Shown here piece after piece: positions 49,912 through 62,719 of a stretch of DNA of 64,000 nucleotides. Both the position numbers and the translations under genes were made by a program. How positions within the stretch are numbered: the first letter of the stretch is position 1; every line of letters begins with the position of its first letter. Source of the DNA: Nemertoderma westbladi (taxonomy: Eukaryota; Xenacoelomorpha; Nemertodermatida; Nemertodermatidae); the NCBI GenBank assembly GCA_032718475.1, contig JAUCBJ010008526.1:36797-100796 (forward strand). The letters are read 5' to 3'. Under the pieces are notes generated by a model that searched no databases, was not told where the DNA came from, and saw only the letters and a list, made by a program, of their open reading frames with translations.

Positions 49912-50270
49912 CTACAATAAATGAATGTTAGATAATTATTATGCTATAACTATTTCTACCTAAAGAAACTAATATTATCATCACTGCCAAATTTGGAAAT
50001 GTTAGTCGAATACTATTTGCTAATAAGTATTAGGAAAATAATCAAAATGTGTATTAGTAATACAGATTTTGATTGTTTTTTTGTGTGTGTTAATGTTGAT
50101 TACTGTTCAGAAACACTACAAGAAGCCACCTTTATATATAACTATAAAAATCAAATTCTCTCTCTCTGTGTTCGAACTCCTCCACTTTATAATAATTTAC
50201 TATTACTTACTACCCTGCCACTAATGTAACCCACACAAATGTCCAATCTAAACCTACTGTGATGTTGATA

Positions 50271-50390
50271 ATTGATGCAGACTTGCATTAAAGTCACCCA
50301 GGAAGGTTAAGTATGCATGCTGCATGGTCAGTATATGCCTGTAGACTGTGGTGAAAATTGAGATGTATTTTGTCCAATACCTCATGTGAT
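50271..50390 (-). mobile_element. Second non-LTR fragment (endonuclease region), copy E
   Basis: Plus-strand phrases TTGATGCAGACTTGCATTAA, CCCAGGAA.GTTAAG.ATGC and TATTTTGTCCAAT match, in the same order, 52634-52690 and 52855-52868 of the large copy, but with the intervening part lost. It abuts the 3' end of copy B, so B probably inserted next to or into an older copy. Confidence 0.65.
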
Positions 50391-53300
50391 ACTACTAGGA
50401 TCGGCATGCTGCATTGCAACTGCATTTTTAAGAATGCTGTGCCGGCTTATCGACAAAATTGCACCGCCACAACTCCCTATCACCCATGACATTTGCTAGA
50501 TCATCCGCATCTTCAAGGCCAGTGTCCTTTAAGATGCGTCTCAAGAAAGTCATGGGCTGTCCTCCATGCTTTTTCACTCCATGAGGCTGCCAAAGTACAA
50601 GATTATGCACTGGCTGGTCCTCACGGCGAAAGCAATGTCCTGCAAAGCGGAGGCGATTTTGTTCTAGTGTCAAGCTTGGGGGAACCAATGAGACACCTCC
50701 AATGTTATATAGTGTCTGGTTGGAGATGTGTGCATTGTACTTGACACAATTAACCCGGCGTAGCATTCTTGTGAATGTGCCATCCAGAGATTTGGTGTCC
50801 TCAGCAGTTAGAGCCCAGCATGGACTCCCATAGTCAGGTGAGGACCTTCGAATACGTAAGGGAAAGGCATGGGCAGCCTTGAATAGGCTTTCCAGGATTT
50901 GGAAGTCACCGAGAATTAATCGGAAACTTAAGGTCCGATTATTTAGAGCAGCAGTAGTTCCAGTGGAACTACTGGGAGCCAGTAGTTCTACTTCTGGAGC
51001 CAGTAGGTGGAGTTATCATCACCCCATCATCATTATGATGATCTAAGGACATGCGTAGAACATAGTCAACAACAATTATGAACAAGAATGGTGCACAAGT
51101 GTGTCTCCCTGGAGGACGCCCCATAACACTTCAAATGGTTCTGTGTCACCGTCAACAGTAGACACAAATGTTGTCGATCCATCGTATACTGATCTGATTG
51201 CTGCAATAATTTCATCAGGAATCCCATATAATGAAAGTATGCTGAACATACGTGAGCGAGAGACTGAATCAAAGGCCTTGAAGAAGTCAACAAAGATAAC
51301 AGCCAGATGCCTGTCTTTCTTTTTTGATAACTCTTCAATTATCCTTCTAAGTGCCAAAATGGGCTCCATGGTCTCACGACCTTTAAGGAACCCATTCTGA
51401 TTTCCACGGAGCTGTCTCTCAATGGGATCCCTGATGCGATTTAATGGAATTCTATTGTATAGCTTTGCAGCAATCGAGATCAATGAGATTCCCCGAAAAG
51501 AACCATAGAGTGTTATGTTGCCTTTCTTGGGAACTGGCACCAACTTATTTGTTTTCATTTCTTGTGGGACTCTTGTTGTTCGGTACATGTCTACTATGAT
51601 GGGATAGATGAGCTTTAAACACTCAGGTATTTTAAAGACCTCAGGGGGAACACCATCTACTCCACTGGCACGATTGCTCTTAATGCTCTTTGCAGCAGCC
51701 TTCACTTCTGCAAAGGATATATCACCAATGGGAATATCTGGGAGTACAGACTCAGACAGTTTTACTTCTATAAAGTTATCAGGCAATACCCTGTCATTAT
51801 TGAGGAGCTTTTCAAAGTGGGCCTTCCAACCATTGAGGCGATCGGCTGGTGATTCAGCCTTAACCTTGGTGGTTGGTTGGCTTTTTCGCCCAGTAAGCAA
51901 GTTGATCGATTTCCATGCCTGAGATGATTGCCTGCTATCGTCAGCATCATTGATGGCATCAACCTGTTGGTTTATTAGCTCCTGTAGATTAACAGAGTAC
52001 TGCCTGTTCAGGGACCTAGATGCAGCCTTAACCGCATTCTTGGCCGCTGTAGTCTGTTTGAGTCGGGACTCTTTCTATGCCTTGTAGAGGTCATTTCGGC
52101 ACTTCTGAATTTTGTTGGCAGTCCAGGGGCCCGTTTCCTGTTTCGAGGGCATACAGGAACTGTTTCTGCAGCTGCTAACTTAACTGCCTCTGTGAAGGCA
52201 GTATAGCCCTCACAGTGATCTGCCGCATCAGAAGCAAGAACCTCATACCTGTTGCTCAGCTGTAGTGTGAAGCTGGATCTCACACTTGGCTGTTGCAACA
52301 GAGAGGACCAGTCATGCCGCGGCAAGGCAGATTTCGTTGTTCTGCTAGCACGCAGACTAAGTCTTACCTTGACCACAATAAGGCGGTGATCACTGGAGAA
52401 GGGTCGTAGTGTAAATGCATTACAGTCTTGTATAGAGCTTCTGTATTTCCTACGAAACAGGATATGGTGGTCTATCTGGGACTTGTGACCACTGGGTCCA
52501 CTATGAGTCCATAGCTTTCCAGTTCGCTTCTTGAACTGGGTTCTAGCCGAAAACAATCCATTTCCAGAGATAAAATCCTGAAGATGGACGGAATTTCGGT
52601 TAACACTATTGCTATAGACCCAGGGCGATGTAGGTGATTGATGCAGACTTGCATTAAAGTCTCCCAGGAATGTTAAGAATGCATGCTGATCCACTCCATC
52701 AGTAGCTGCTTGTAGATTCTGGTAGAAATTTTCCACCTCCTCTACAGGGGCAACACTAGAGAGTAGCACACAATCAGAACCACCTTAGGAAACTTCTTAG
52801 CCAGTCTTCCAGAACATGAGAAGTGACAACGGATGATGTGGTTAGAGATTTGGTTTATTTTGTCCAATGCTGCATGTGCAGTTGGATTCATCAATAGACC
52901 AATTCCACCATTGCCACTATCATCTGCTGAAGCGAGGACGAGTCGCCAACCGCCCCCATGTCCTTAATCAGAACCTCATCAGTCTGTCCAGTCTGCATTC
53001 GGTGCTCTTGAACACCCACTGCACTAAGAGAAAGCTTATCTGCCAAGGCAGTCAGCTCACCTTGTCGCATTGGGGACCCGAGTGTTAGGGTGTTTACTGA
53101 GGCTAGTCTAGTGACTTGCCTCAGATTCACCAATGGCTTTGTTGGTCGGGGTGGAACTTGAGAGCAGCCTCCAACTCCAGAATCCCTCTCCCCCTCACAT
53201 TCTGGCCTCCCTGGTGACCCAGGGTTTGGGCCAGAAAGGTCATCAGGAAAGGGACTCAAAGAATTGTTTGCCGCTCTCTCTCCAGTAGGGACAGGCAGCC

Positions 53301-53703
53301 GGTCAGGAGATAACTGACGCCTGTGAGGCCGATTGTGTCCAGTCATTCCACTGGCCTCTAGTGGCTGGACCTCCGCATTACTAATGTAATCCATAGTGAG
53401 GGTTGGGGGGTGCTATTTTGCTGAGTCAGCTCTCGGGGCAAATACCACACCCTGGTTTGCCATTCCACAGGGTGGGTGTCGCAGTGGAGTCAGATAGGCT
53501 CTACTAATATATCTACTCAGGCGCACATGACCCACCATTGGCTGTGCAGCTTCTTTGAGGGCCTTCCCCTGCAGTATGATGCAGGTCGCAGTAGAGTGGA
53601 CTCAAACGGTAATGAGAGCTGTCTCCCCTTGACCAACCATTGGTAGATTACTATCTGCCTGGTCAGGCCTCAGCAGCCGAGTTTATGGGTCATTAAACAT
53701 TAA
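50391..53703 (-). mobile_element. APE-type non-LTR retrotransposon, copy B, near full length but rearranged
   Basis: Same family as 4392-7148. On the minus strand: a 5' UTR of about 310 bp after a poly(C) run; an N-terminal Pro/Ser-rich ORF from ATG at 53394; an endonuclease domain (ASVNTLTLG, VGVQEHRM, FLGDFNAS at about 52660, SSDHRLIVV at about 52385) broken by frameshifts; RT (51076-51900, with FVDFFKAFDS and LQGDT); and a tail (50428-50766, CFRREDQPVHNLVLW to the stop). About 135 bp at 50832-50966 is inverted and replaces roughly 270 bp that includes the catalytic FADD, so it is dead. It lies sense-oriented in the last intron of the ZNF318-like gene. Confidence 0.88.
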
Positions 53704-54094
53704 AAAAGGGGGGGGGGGGGGGGTGGGATACAAAAATTCCAAAAATAGATTTTTGGTTGATTTTAGTAGAGAATTTAATGGCAAATCCAAATATGTAAGT
53801 CATTGCTTCTCATCTGCAGACGTTTCAGCTATGCGAATAATGGCCGAGTATCATGGTTTTGTCAAATCAACCAAACTAACACCAATCGAAGAATAACTAA
53901 AATCTATATTAATACTAACTCCGAAAGACTAATTCTAATATTCTTTCTTAACAATAAATCAACAAAAAAACACACAAAAAGGAGACAATGTTAAAAATTT
54001 TGTAAAAAAAAGTATAAAAAAGTAAAAAACTGAAAACAACAAGTGAATTAAAAGTAAATAAATTGGATGTTATAAGCGATTTAATTTATCTTAC

Positions 54095-54235
54095 CAAATA
54101 TCATTTGGAAGTTTTTCTTCCTTATTATAATTCTTCGTTTCTACCTCACCATCACTTTCGCCACAACAATCCTTATCACTTGGTCTACGATCATTAATAA
54201 CGTTATCCGTTTCAATTGGTGGCACAGTCAGTGAA
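54095..54235 (-). CDS. ZNF318-like gene, small exon
   Basis: 141 bp between acceptor TTGACAG and donor TTTG/GTAAGA. One completing base, 46 codons, two overhanging bases. It encodes an acidic linker (DKDCCGESDGEVETKNYNKE) with no recognised fold. Its phase matches both neighbours, and donor and acceptor are near consensus. Confidence 0.75.
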
Positions 54236-54455
54236 CTGTCAACAATAAAATTTAGTAGATGGTGACTAGAATATATTACAATTATTATTAATATTTTAAT
54301 GTATATTTAATGTATACATTTTAATGGTTATGTGTATACATCTGAAAACAATCAGCTACATGCAGCATCAATTAAGCATATTCTAAACAATAAATGAAAT
54401 ATTATAATTTCAATTTGGTAAACTCACAGTATCAGTTGGAATTCTTCTACATTAC

Positions 54456-54675
54456 CTTATGAGCTTTTTAACAGCAGTAGGTATACTGTCCACTGTAGTA
54501 CTAGATGGGATTGGATCCTTTTGTGAAGACATTTCTTTATGTAACTCTCGGTTTCTTTTCAATACGACATCTTCCTTAGCAGCATTGTCTAAAGCATCAG
54601 CTATCAATCTGTGACCAAAGTTGATAGTTTTGCGATTTGAAGCTTCTGCTTTACTACTTGTGTTATCTCCACCAC
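54456..54675 (-). CDS. ZNF318-like gene, exon after the giant exon
   Basis: 220 bp from GTTCCAG to donor ATAAG/GTAATG. Only one frame is open. It encodes a mainly helical, charged segment (INFGHRLIADALDNAAKEDV, then VLKRNRELHKEM) and a Ser/Thr-rich end. Two bases complete a Gly codon with the G left by a donor at 55058-55059 of the giant exon. The C-terminal AG joins the next exon in phase. Confidence 0.75.
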
Positions 54676-55059
54676 CTGGAACAATCACCCAGATAGTTAC
54701 ACATAAGTAATAATAATATAGGAAACGTTTTGTTAGTTAAATATATCTCACTGAACATTCAAATATTATTGGACTGAATATTGGACATACACATTAGAAA
54801 CATTGGGGTTGAGAATTCAAAATAGATTTTTTTGCTTCTGAATATGAATTTGATCACAACCCGATTGTCTGAAGAATCCACACTGATTCTATACGCACTT
54901 CACAACAACTATTTAATGTCAGATAGTCAATAAATTCCATCTCAATATTATCATGGGTTAATCTGTAAAATTAGATTAAATATTATATTTATAAATGGAA
55001 CTCCTTAAAATTGAATCAATTATATGCAAGGTATTTTAACAAAAGTAAATTTTTGCTAC

Positions 55060-58000
55060 CAAATATAATAATGTTTATATACTGACTATTATCACTATGA
55101 GCTTCTTGTATGCCTGTACCATAGGGTAGGTTTGATGGCGAGGATTTTGGAGATTCTTCAGTATCTTTATCAGGATAGTCTATTGATTTATTACATAACA
55201 TTATTCCTGGTTCAGTTGCTTCAACAATGTCATCTATATTATCTTTTGCGATGTTTGTAGAAAGAGAACTACTAAAATTATATAATTCATTCTTAAACTG
55301 ATCACAGATAAGGTTTTTGTCTGTTGTTGTTGGTTGAATTATTGTTTCAGAATTATTTGACTGTGATTGAGGGATTATTGGTGTTAGAGAAACCTTGATT
55401 TCTGTAGGTTTCTTAACCTTCAAGTTCATCCGCTTTCCTATGAAACTAGGCTTTATACCAGACTGGAATGGCTTCTTAGCCAATTGCCTTGGCATCATTA
55501 ATTTCAGTTTTTCTGTTTCCCCAGTTGAGTCGATGTTAGCTAAGGTTGGTAGTGGAAGAATATGATGCTTACCACTAGAATTAGCACAGATATCAAGTTT
55601 AATTTGCTTTACAGCTGTACTAATATCAAGTTCAATTCCGCATTCATTACCAAGTCCACTTGGTGATGTCTTTATTGATTCACTCTTTGGTAGTTTGATT
55701 GAATTTCCCAGAGGAATTCCATTTTTTGCAATTTTTAATGAATCATCAGGAAGAGGAATTGACTCTATCGAAATTCCTTTCAATTGGCATATTTTCGTAG
55801 ATTCATGGCTGCTATTGGAATCAGTAAACTTCTGATGGTTCTGGTTGCTATTGGAATCACTGGACCTCTGATTGATCTTATGAGGAGTATGTATTCTCCT
55901 ATCATTATGTGATGGTGATCTAGATTGGCTACGTCTCTGCTTTCTGTACATTTCTTCACCCCAACTTAATGACCTTGACCTTTTCCTTCTATTTCTCCCT
56001 TCTCTACTCCGTCTTCTATATTGTTCACCATCAGCAAGTTCTTCCCTTTCCTTTCTTCCTTTTCTAACATACTTCAGATGCCCTTCATGCATTTGAGATG
56101 TTGGAATAATAGAATATTTTCTATTTGTTGCATATGGTTCATGTTTCTCAGAGATTAAACCAGGATTAACCTTGGAAACAGTTTTAATATTATGATATTT
56201 TTCACCAGATTTAGAAACATCTTTTATCTTCAAATTTGGTTTTCCTTCACTAACATTTTCAATAGGTACAGGTAAATTTTTTGGATTAGAACCTTGAGTT
56301 TTATGTACTTGTTGAAAAGTAGTTACAAAATCTGTTCTAACTTCAGATAATTTAGTATAGAATTTATTTGATGATACATAATTGTTAAATTTACAATAGT
56401 GCCCATCAGTAAGAACATGTGAATAAGCTTGATCACTATCACCCATCAAATGATTGCACAAATTACAAAAATACCCAGAGACTGGAATAAGAAAATCTAA
56501 ACCAACGATTTCAGCTGATGGCAAGTGCTTATCTGAGTTATCGCTATATTCAATGTCTTTTTGAGTACCAGGCTTATTTGAGTAACAAGTCCTTGTGGTG
56601 TCCCATGGACGTGACTCACTGTTGTTAAAAATTGCAGTTGACTGAATATGTTGTTCATTATGCAGATGTTTAATATAGTCATTGGAGCTACTAAACGATA
56701 TATTGCAAGCGTCACATATATGGCTTCCTTGATCTTTAAAACTATATGATACTGTCTGAATATTTGTTTTATTTAGCAATTTAATCTTTTCATCAAATTT
56801 TAGTTTATCTGGATGGTCTCCAACACGTTTCCACTGCGTACTTGACTTCCACTCATCAGACACAAATGTTTTACCAGATACCTTTTTTCCTTGTAACTTT
56901 GACCAAGATGAGAATGTATCTTCATGCTTACTTTTCAACTTCCTTATGTTACTCTCTAATTCAAACTGTAACTTTTCAATATCGTGAAGAAGAGAATTTG
57001 CTTTACATAACAGCGAATAAGGTGTTTTCTCCTTCATATTCTTTGTTAAAGTTAATCTGCTCTGAAATGTAGATAACTGAAGGAGAGATTTTTCATGAGC
57101 AGCAATGATATGTTGTTCTGATGCATATTCATGTATAAGCTGCTGCTCCAGTTTATTTATTGATTCTTGTATATTACCATTTTCAAGTTCTTTCTTAGTA
57201 ATGCTATCATCATTGCTTTCAATGATGGTTGGATTAGGATTCGGTACTACATATTGAATGTGAGTTCTTTCCTCTCTCTTTTCAATATATTTATCTTCTT
57301 GTTGATATTCATTATTGATAATCTTTGCTGCAGATGAATCCATTTTATCATTAGGTAACTTTGTGCACCCAATTTCATCTACATTTCGTTCACTTCGAAC
57401 AAATGATGATGAATATAAATCTAAGATTTCAGATCTCTTTGATGGTGCTGAAGATGTTACAACACTGCCTTGTGGTTGTGTCAACATTTCTAGATTATTG
57501 TTAATGTTTGAACTACATGAAGATATTTTCTTTAGAGGTTCATCACCTTTTCTTTGAGAAACATTCCTTTTTCTTTTTCGATTTTTAACTGTCTGTTTCG
57601 TATGAGAATTATAACTTATGTCCTTATGTTCATCCTTATCTAACTTGTTATAAGCTTTATATTTCATACGCTCTTTTTGTGAATCTTTACTCCTAGATCT
57701 TCCATCCTTGTATGGAGATGCTCTGTTCTCCCTTTGGTCATTTTGATTTTTGTTAATTATAGATGGTAATTCTTTCTGTAGTTTTTTACCACTGAGCTTT
57801 GTACGGTAATGGTGGGATAATCTACTATGATCAGATGATAATTTATAACTATCTTCTTTTACATTACTCCTTCTCTTAGGTATCATTTTCAAATGATCTT
57901 TATCTAGAAATATAAAACGTCTAGTATATACATTACCTTGTTCTGTATCATTGGCATCATTTCGTTTAAGAGGTATCTTATGTTCTTTAGATGTAGAAGA

Positions 58001-60263
58001 GTTGTCATGTCTTGTAATAGCATTCTGATTACTGCTTGAAGACTTTTCCATCTGCTGATTTAGCCTACAGTGCTCAAAATATGTCCTTGTTATATGTTTA
58101 TTGTGCGGTGGAACATCAGCAGGTGACAATTCTTGTTTTTGCTTCTCATTACTAATACTTCTATGAAAAGGAGATAATGTTTGCTTTCTTGATCTACTAA
58201 GAGGTTCTGGTGAACTACTATGATGTTTCAGCTCTATGTTATACTTGCCCTTACTTGATCTACTTTCTCTACTCTCTCTACTATATCCCCGATTACGACA
58301 ATACCGATTATCCTCTGGCATAGATGGTTCCTTGTCAAAGTCATACTCGTTGTCACATACATTGTCATCATCATATTCATTAGCACTTTTCTTTGATTGT
58401 TTCTTAAGTTTTGAGTAATGTTTTATGAATGTATTCATAAATATCTCATTATATTTATCATTATTAGGATATGTTTCAGAATCTGTTGAGGGTTCATCTG
58501 TGATAGTGACATCACTGCTACTCCTGCTATGATGATGATACTTTTGTTTATGTCCAGTCTGTGACTCTGATGTCTCATCTTTTAGTGATTCTGATACAAT
58601 CTTAACGACCTTTGGTATATCTGAGGCCAAATCCTGATCTGCAAATTTATCGATATTTATATTAGGGGGTGGATATGCATATTTACCAATACTGCTAATA
58701 TCTTGATATATTTTGCCAGGAGGATGCAAAATGGCCACACTATTATTTTGTGAATCAGGCTGGGCTGGATGTTGTGTGACATTATCTGCTGGATAAAGTG
58801 TTTGTGGTTGTTGTGATTGGGGATTTAAATCAAGTAGGTTCTTATTTGACATAGCAGGAAGAAAGGCCGGCGAATAATCAGGAGGCCAAACCCTGTAACT
58901 ATTAGCAGTGCTTAGTAATGCATCATAAAATGTTGTATTTGAATCACTATATTTAATAGTCGGCATATTACCAATGCACTTAATAGGTTGAGCATCATTT
59001 GGATATTCTGTTGGTTGTTGATTATCATCTGAATCAATAGATACAACAGGTATTTCAGCTTTATTTTGTTGATTATTTGATTTACTAATCAATGTACTAT
59101 CGTTGGATTCCATTGGTATAACATTAATTGCCTTAATTTGCTCGCCGTCGTCCATATCTTTTGCTGATCTCAAATTGGACTTATTTTTCTGTAAAAGTTT
59201 TAAAGGAACTTCAGTATTTTGGTCATGAAGATATGCATCATCACTTAATTCAGATGTAATAACTTTCGTCGCTTTTTTATCAATAACACCATGTGTCTCA
59301 AGTTTTACTTCCTCTTGCATATTGATTTCTTCTTGTTCCCTATGCACTCTCCCTGCAATGCTTTTATAAAATTCTACTCTACTCTTTCTATTAATGGATG
59401 GTTTCACCAACTCCTCATTGGAAGGTTTAACATCTTTTTCTTTTCTGGATCTTAATACTTCCTGTTTATGTCCATCTGATGCTGGCAATGGTTTAGACGG
59501 CATACTGGGTAGTCTAATATCTGACTTTGAAGGCAAAGGTGGTTTTCCTCCTTTAGGCCAACTATAACAGCCAGTTGGGGTATAGCAATCTCTTTCTACA
59601 GACTTAGTTCCCTCTGTGTTATGCACAGGCATAGTTTTTAAATCACAATAAGATGTATTATATTCACTGTGTATACCATATTTTGGGGTTTGTCCAGGTG
59701 CATTACTACCATACAAAAACTGCTCATCATCATCAAACTCGTTACATACATCTTTACCCCGGTTTTCGGAATAAAATTTGCCTGTTCCTGAACTAGTTTG
59801 ACTTGGTAAAGATGATGAATCCTTTTTAGTGTTTACATAACTGATAGCTTGACCAATGTTTTTCCACAATAACTCTTCAGAGGTGAGGGGTACAACTTCT
59901 CGCACGAGACTAGGATTTGACTTAGTTGGTAAATATTTCTTAGGGAGTATATCGTCTTTACTTTGTTCTACTGTGCGTCCATTATCTTTGATGACCTTAT
60001 TATTATGTACACCATCTGCAGCAGGATTCATAATGGATTGTAACACTTCAGGGGTAATATCCAGCCCAATATGTTTCGCAATTTGCTGCGCAACTTCCAG
60101 CTTGACATCTTTTACCATATCAGAGTCAACCATTTTTGATGAATTCTGACTAGTATCAGTTTCCTGTACATTAGTAGATGTCGAGGTAGGATGGTATTCA
60201 TACTTGTCAGTAGATGCAATAACAAGGCTTCTTCTATCAGTGTAAATATTACCACTATTAGAC
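55060..60263 (-). CDS. ZNF318-like nuclear zinc-finger protein, giant central exon
   Basis: A 5,204-bp exon opening after GTTTTAG with frame RSNSGNIYTDRR (ATG at 60133 is internal). Near the start are VAQQIAKHIGLDITPEVLQ (60059-60115) and DDDEQFLYG (about 59715), which I recall as ZNF318-like 'IGLDIG' and 'EEKFLYGDEE' elements. Next come RS-like and Lys-rich segments (about 57550-58280), then a coiled coil (SINKLEQQLIHEYASEQHII, about 57110-57170). Two matrin/U1-type C2H2 fingers follow, both C-x2-C-x12-H-x5-H: 56649-56716 and 56400-56467. A second Arg/Ser block (about 55900-56060) and a low-complexity tail complete it. Vertebrate ZNF318 is a nuclear factor in transcript processing and nuclear-receptor regulation; extension to this gene is inference. 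The donor is placed at TTTG/GTAGCA; without splicing the frame would end at 55016. Confidence 0.75.
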
Positions 60264-60388
60264 CTAAAACATGAAAAATATAGGGACTAACATAAAATTA
60301 CGTTTACTATGAAATATAAGGACTAATATAAAAATACATTGAAATATAATTAATATACAACAGCAGCCTGTATATTGTACAGACTTAC

Positions 60389-60484
60389 CTATATTTATCA
60401 TCCATTTTGACTGACCGCATATTCTGATAGTTATCACTACTCTCTTTGATTCCTAATTGAAGATTGGCTTCCTTTGAAATATTC
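60389..60484 (-). CDS. ZNF318-like gene, 96-bp exon
   Basis: Acceptor CTTCCAG and donor ATAG/GTAAGT are both good. It is in phase 2 like its neighbours and symmetrical (96 = 3x32), so it could be skipped without frameshift. It encodes ISKEANLQLGIKESSDNYQN plus a short charged end; no domain. Confidence 0.75.
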
Positions 60485-60651
60485 CTGGAAGTTAAGAATT
60501 ATTGAATGAAAATCCAAATACAAACACAAAAAATAATACAAATTATGTCTTTTCCCATTTATCAAAAGTTGGTAATTAGGTAAGATTGAAAATTAAACAA
60601 AACTATGACAATTAACAACAACAGACAACATACTCACTATTCTATACAAAC

Positions 60652-60774
60652 CTATCTTTGTTTGCTAAATAAACTTGAGGGCTTTCACGTCTCCCTTCCA
60701 ACAAATCCCGCTTTCGCAAATACAACTCATAGTCTACTTGGTCACGATCTTTTATCACAGGGCTCATGGGTTTG
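60652..60774 (-). CDS. ZNF318-like gene, 123-bp exon with charged helix
   Basis: Acceptor TATTAAG, donor GATAG/GTTTGT; phase 2 in and out and 123 bp, so also symmetrical. It encodes PVIKDRDQVDYELYLRKRDL followed by LEGRRESPQ, a charged helix comparable to the 'FRELDLARRKRE' block I recall after the RS region of ZNF318. This is a similarity from memory, not an alignment. Confidence 0.75.
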
Positions 60775-61369
60775 CTTAATATAAATAAAAATGTATAAAT
60801 ATTCATTGACATATTCCATATAGGGGATGATACACAGTGGGAAAATGACTAGAGGATTATGATGAATAAGTACAGTGTGGTTATGAATATGATGAGATTA
60901 ACATAACGAGTATATAAATAGCCACACATCAAGTTGCACCAATTTATATCACATTAAGATAGATTCTTTCCCAAAATATAAGGCCTAGTTAGTTCATTTA
61001 TATTGAATGAATCGACCAAAAGTCTAATTAGCAATTCCGCCAAAATGACTAAGCATCTAATTGGCAAACTATCACATCGACCAAAAGATCAGCCAATAGG
61101 GGAATGTTGTTGCCTGAAAATGTATATTTTAGCAAACCATATATTTAGAGTCAGTACATCAAGCACCGGGTGAAATTCGGAATGGTCAGGCATAGTCAGG
61201 TGAAATTGGCAGTTGACAATTGTGATGGATAGTGGGTATTCATTGAGGAGACACAAAGGTATGCTAAGAGGCATTACCAATTGTTGGTTACTGTCTGGCC
61301 CATCACTAGTAAACCAATAAGGAATGTATGTATGTGTATAATGTATCTTAATGATAAAAAAACGCATAC

Positions 61370-62140
61370 CTGTGTATCTCATGGGGCGACTGTGTATTGG
61401 GATATTGTATAGTTTCCGAAACATCATCATCTTCAGAAATGTCCTCATATTTGTCCATTGACCCATGAATGGGGGAATGATATGGTTTCTGTTCTTCGAA
61501 AATGTCAATCTTATCAAATCTATCACTATAATATTCTGGAGATTTATCATGCGTTATAGCATCATGTAAGTCAGAATGTCGATATTCATTTTGGTTTGTC
61601 TCAGGTTCATAATGAAGATGGTATCCATCATAGCGCATTGCCTCAGCTCTTCTATCCAGATGTTCATGACTATCAGCATCTGATCGCTGCCTAAACTCCT
61701 GACTGTCTCCAGCAACATAATCCTTATCATGCTTTTGGCTTTCATATGAAACAATATCATGATATCTGGATGTATCGCCATTAGACTGGTCTGGAGTTCT
61801 GGTGCGATTTGAATGCCTTTCCCGCACAACAGGACTTTTGCTCGAAGGGACATAATGATGTGGACTTTGGCTCCTACTCCGGCTTCTGTCTCGGCCATAG
61901 TATTTTGATTCTTTGCTGCTTCTAAAAGAATGCGGACTCCTGGACTCATAGTCACGGTACTCATAACTTCTGGCTGACAATCTAGAATCCCTATCTACAA
62001 CTGGTCTCCCCAGATCCAACAACTCTCTTTCGGAACTACGACCATCATCCCGACTTCGGTATCTCCAAGAGGTTTGCTCTTCACTGTCCAACCTTCTTGA
62101 ATGTGAGTGGAATCTCCGCGATGTTGCTTCTTCATTAGCC
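61370..62140 (-). CDS. ZNF318-like gene, N-terminal RS-rich exon
   Basis: 771 bp from TTTTAG to donor ACACAG/GTATGC. It encodes ANEEATSRRF, then an Arg/Ser-rich low-complexity region (KYYGRDRSRSRSQSPHHY; SRSPHSFRSSKE) typical of nuclear-speckle proteins. An acidic, Tyr/His-rich second half (HYEPETNQNEYRHSDLHD; KYEDISEDDDVSE) follows. The open frame extends upstream of the first Leu/Met-like codon to the acceptor, so the initiator ATG is in an earlier exon not located here. Its phase agrees with the 123-bp exon. Confidence 0.75.
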
Positions 62141-62719
62141 CTAAAATAAACACCAAGAGTGCGAAATTATGAATCAATGGAATTGTAACTGATCACATTG
62201 AGAGTTTAAGGCATAGCTATTTCTACCCAGGTACTGATACTGGTTAGTATGGTTAACCACTGTATAAAAGTCATTTGGGCCAGGGCAAACATAAAAGTAA
62301 AGTGATTGTTGGATGTGTGAAACATGAACCACTAAAGGCAACCCGAAGACTCCTCTCTCTCTGCTGTTACCTGTAAGGCAGGAAGGGCGCCACACTAACT
62401 CCCAAGCTCCAATACTGTTACTATCTAACCCTTTTCTTTACTCCCCCGGATATGCCAGGTTCCTATTACAGTTGGGTGTACTGAAGCTAGATCCTTACCG
62501 TAACAGTTTATCAAAAACTGGGCGGATTATTTTTCTTGGGTTTCTCACGAATCCCAGAAGATTCTTACGACCGTCTGGTTGGGAGACTGACCCTCTAACT
62601 ACCTGGACAACATATACTTGGCACCCAGGACAGGACCAAACATGGCACCCAGTGATATCCACCCCATCCAGTATCTAAACACAATGGCCCCGCCTGGCTG
62701 TTTTGTTATACTAACTATG
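62141..62719 (-). other. First visible intron / 5' region of the ZNF318-like gene
   Basis: Contains an open stretch at 62499-62674 (minus) with a TTTAG acceptor and a CG/GTAAGG donor in the phase required by the RS exon, but with no recognisable protein (see findings). Otherwise nothing is seen. Confidence 0.35.

Noticed and set aside
54700-54970. Possible extra minus-strand exon after TTTTACAG near 54970 (open for about 35 codons)
   Set aside because: The giant exon and the 54456-54675 exon already join in phase without it, and no strong donor follows.
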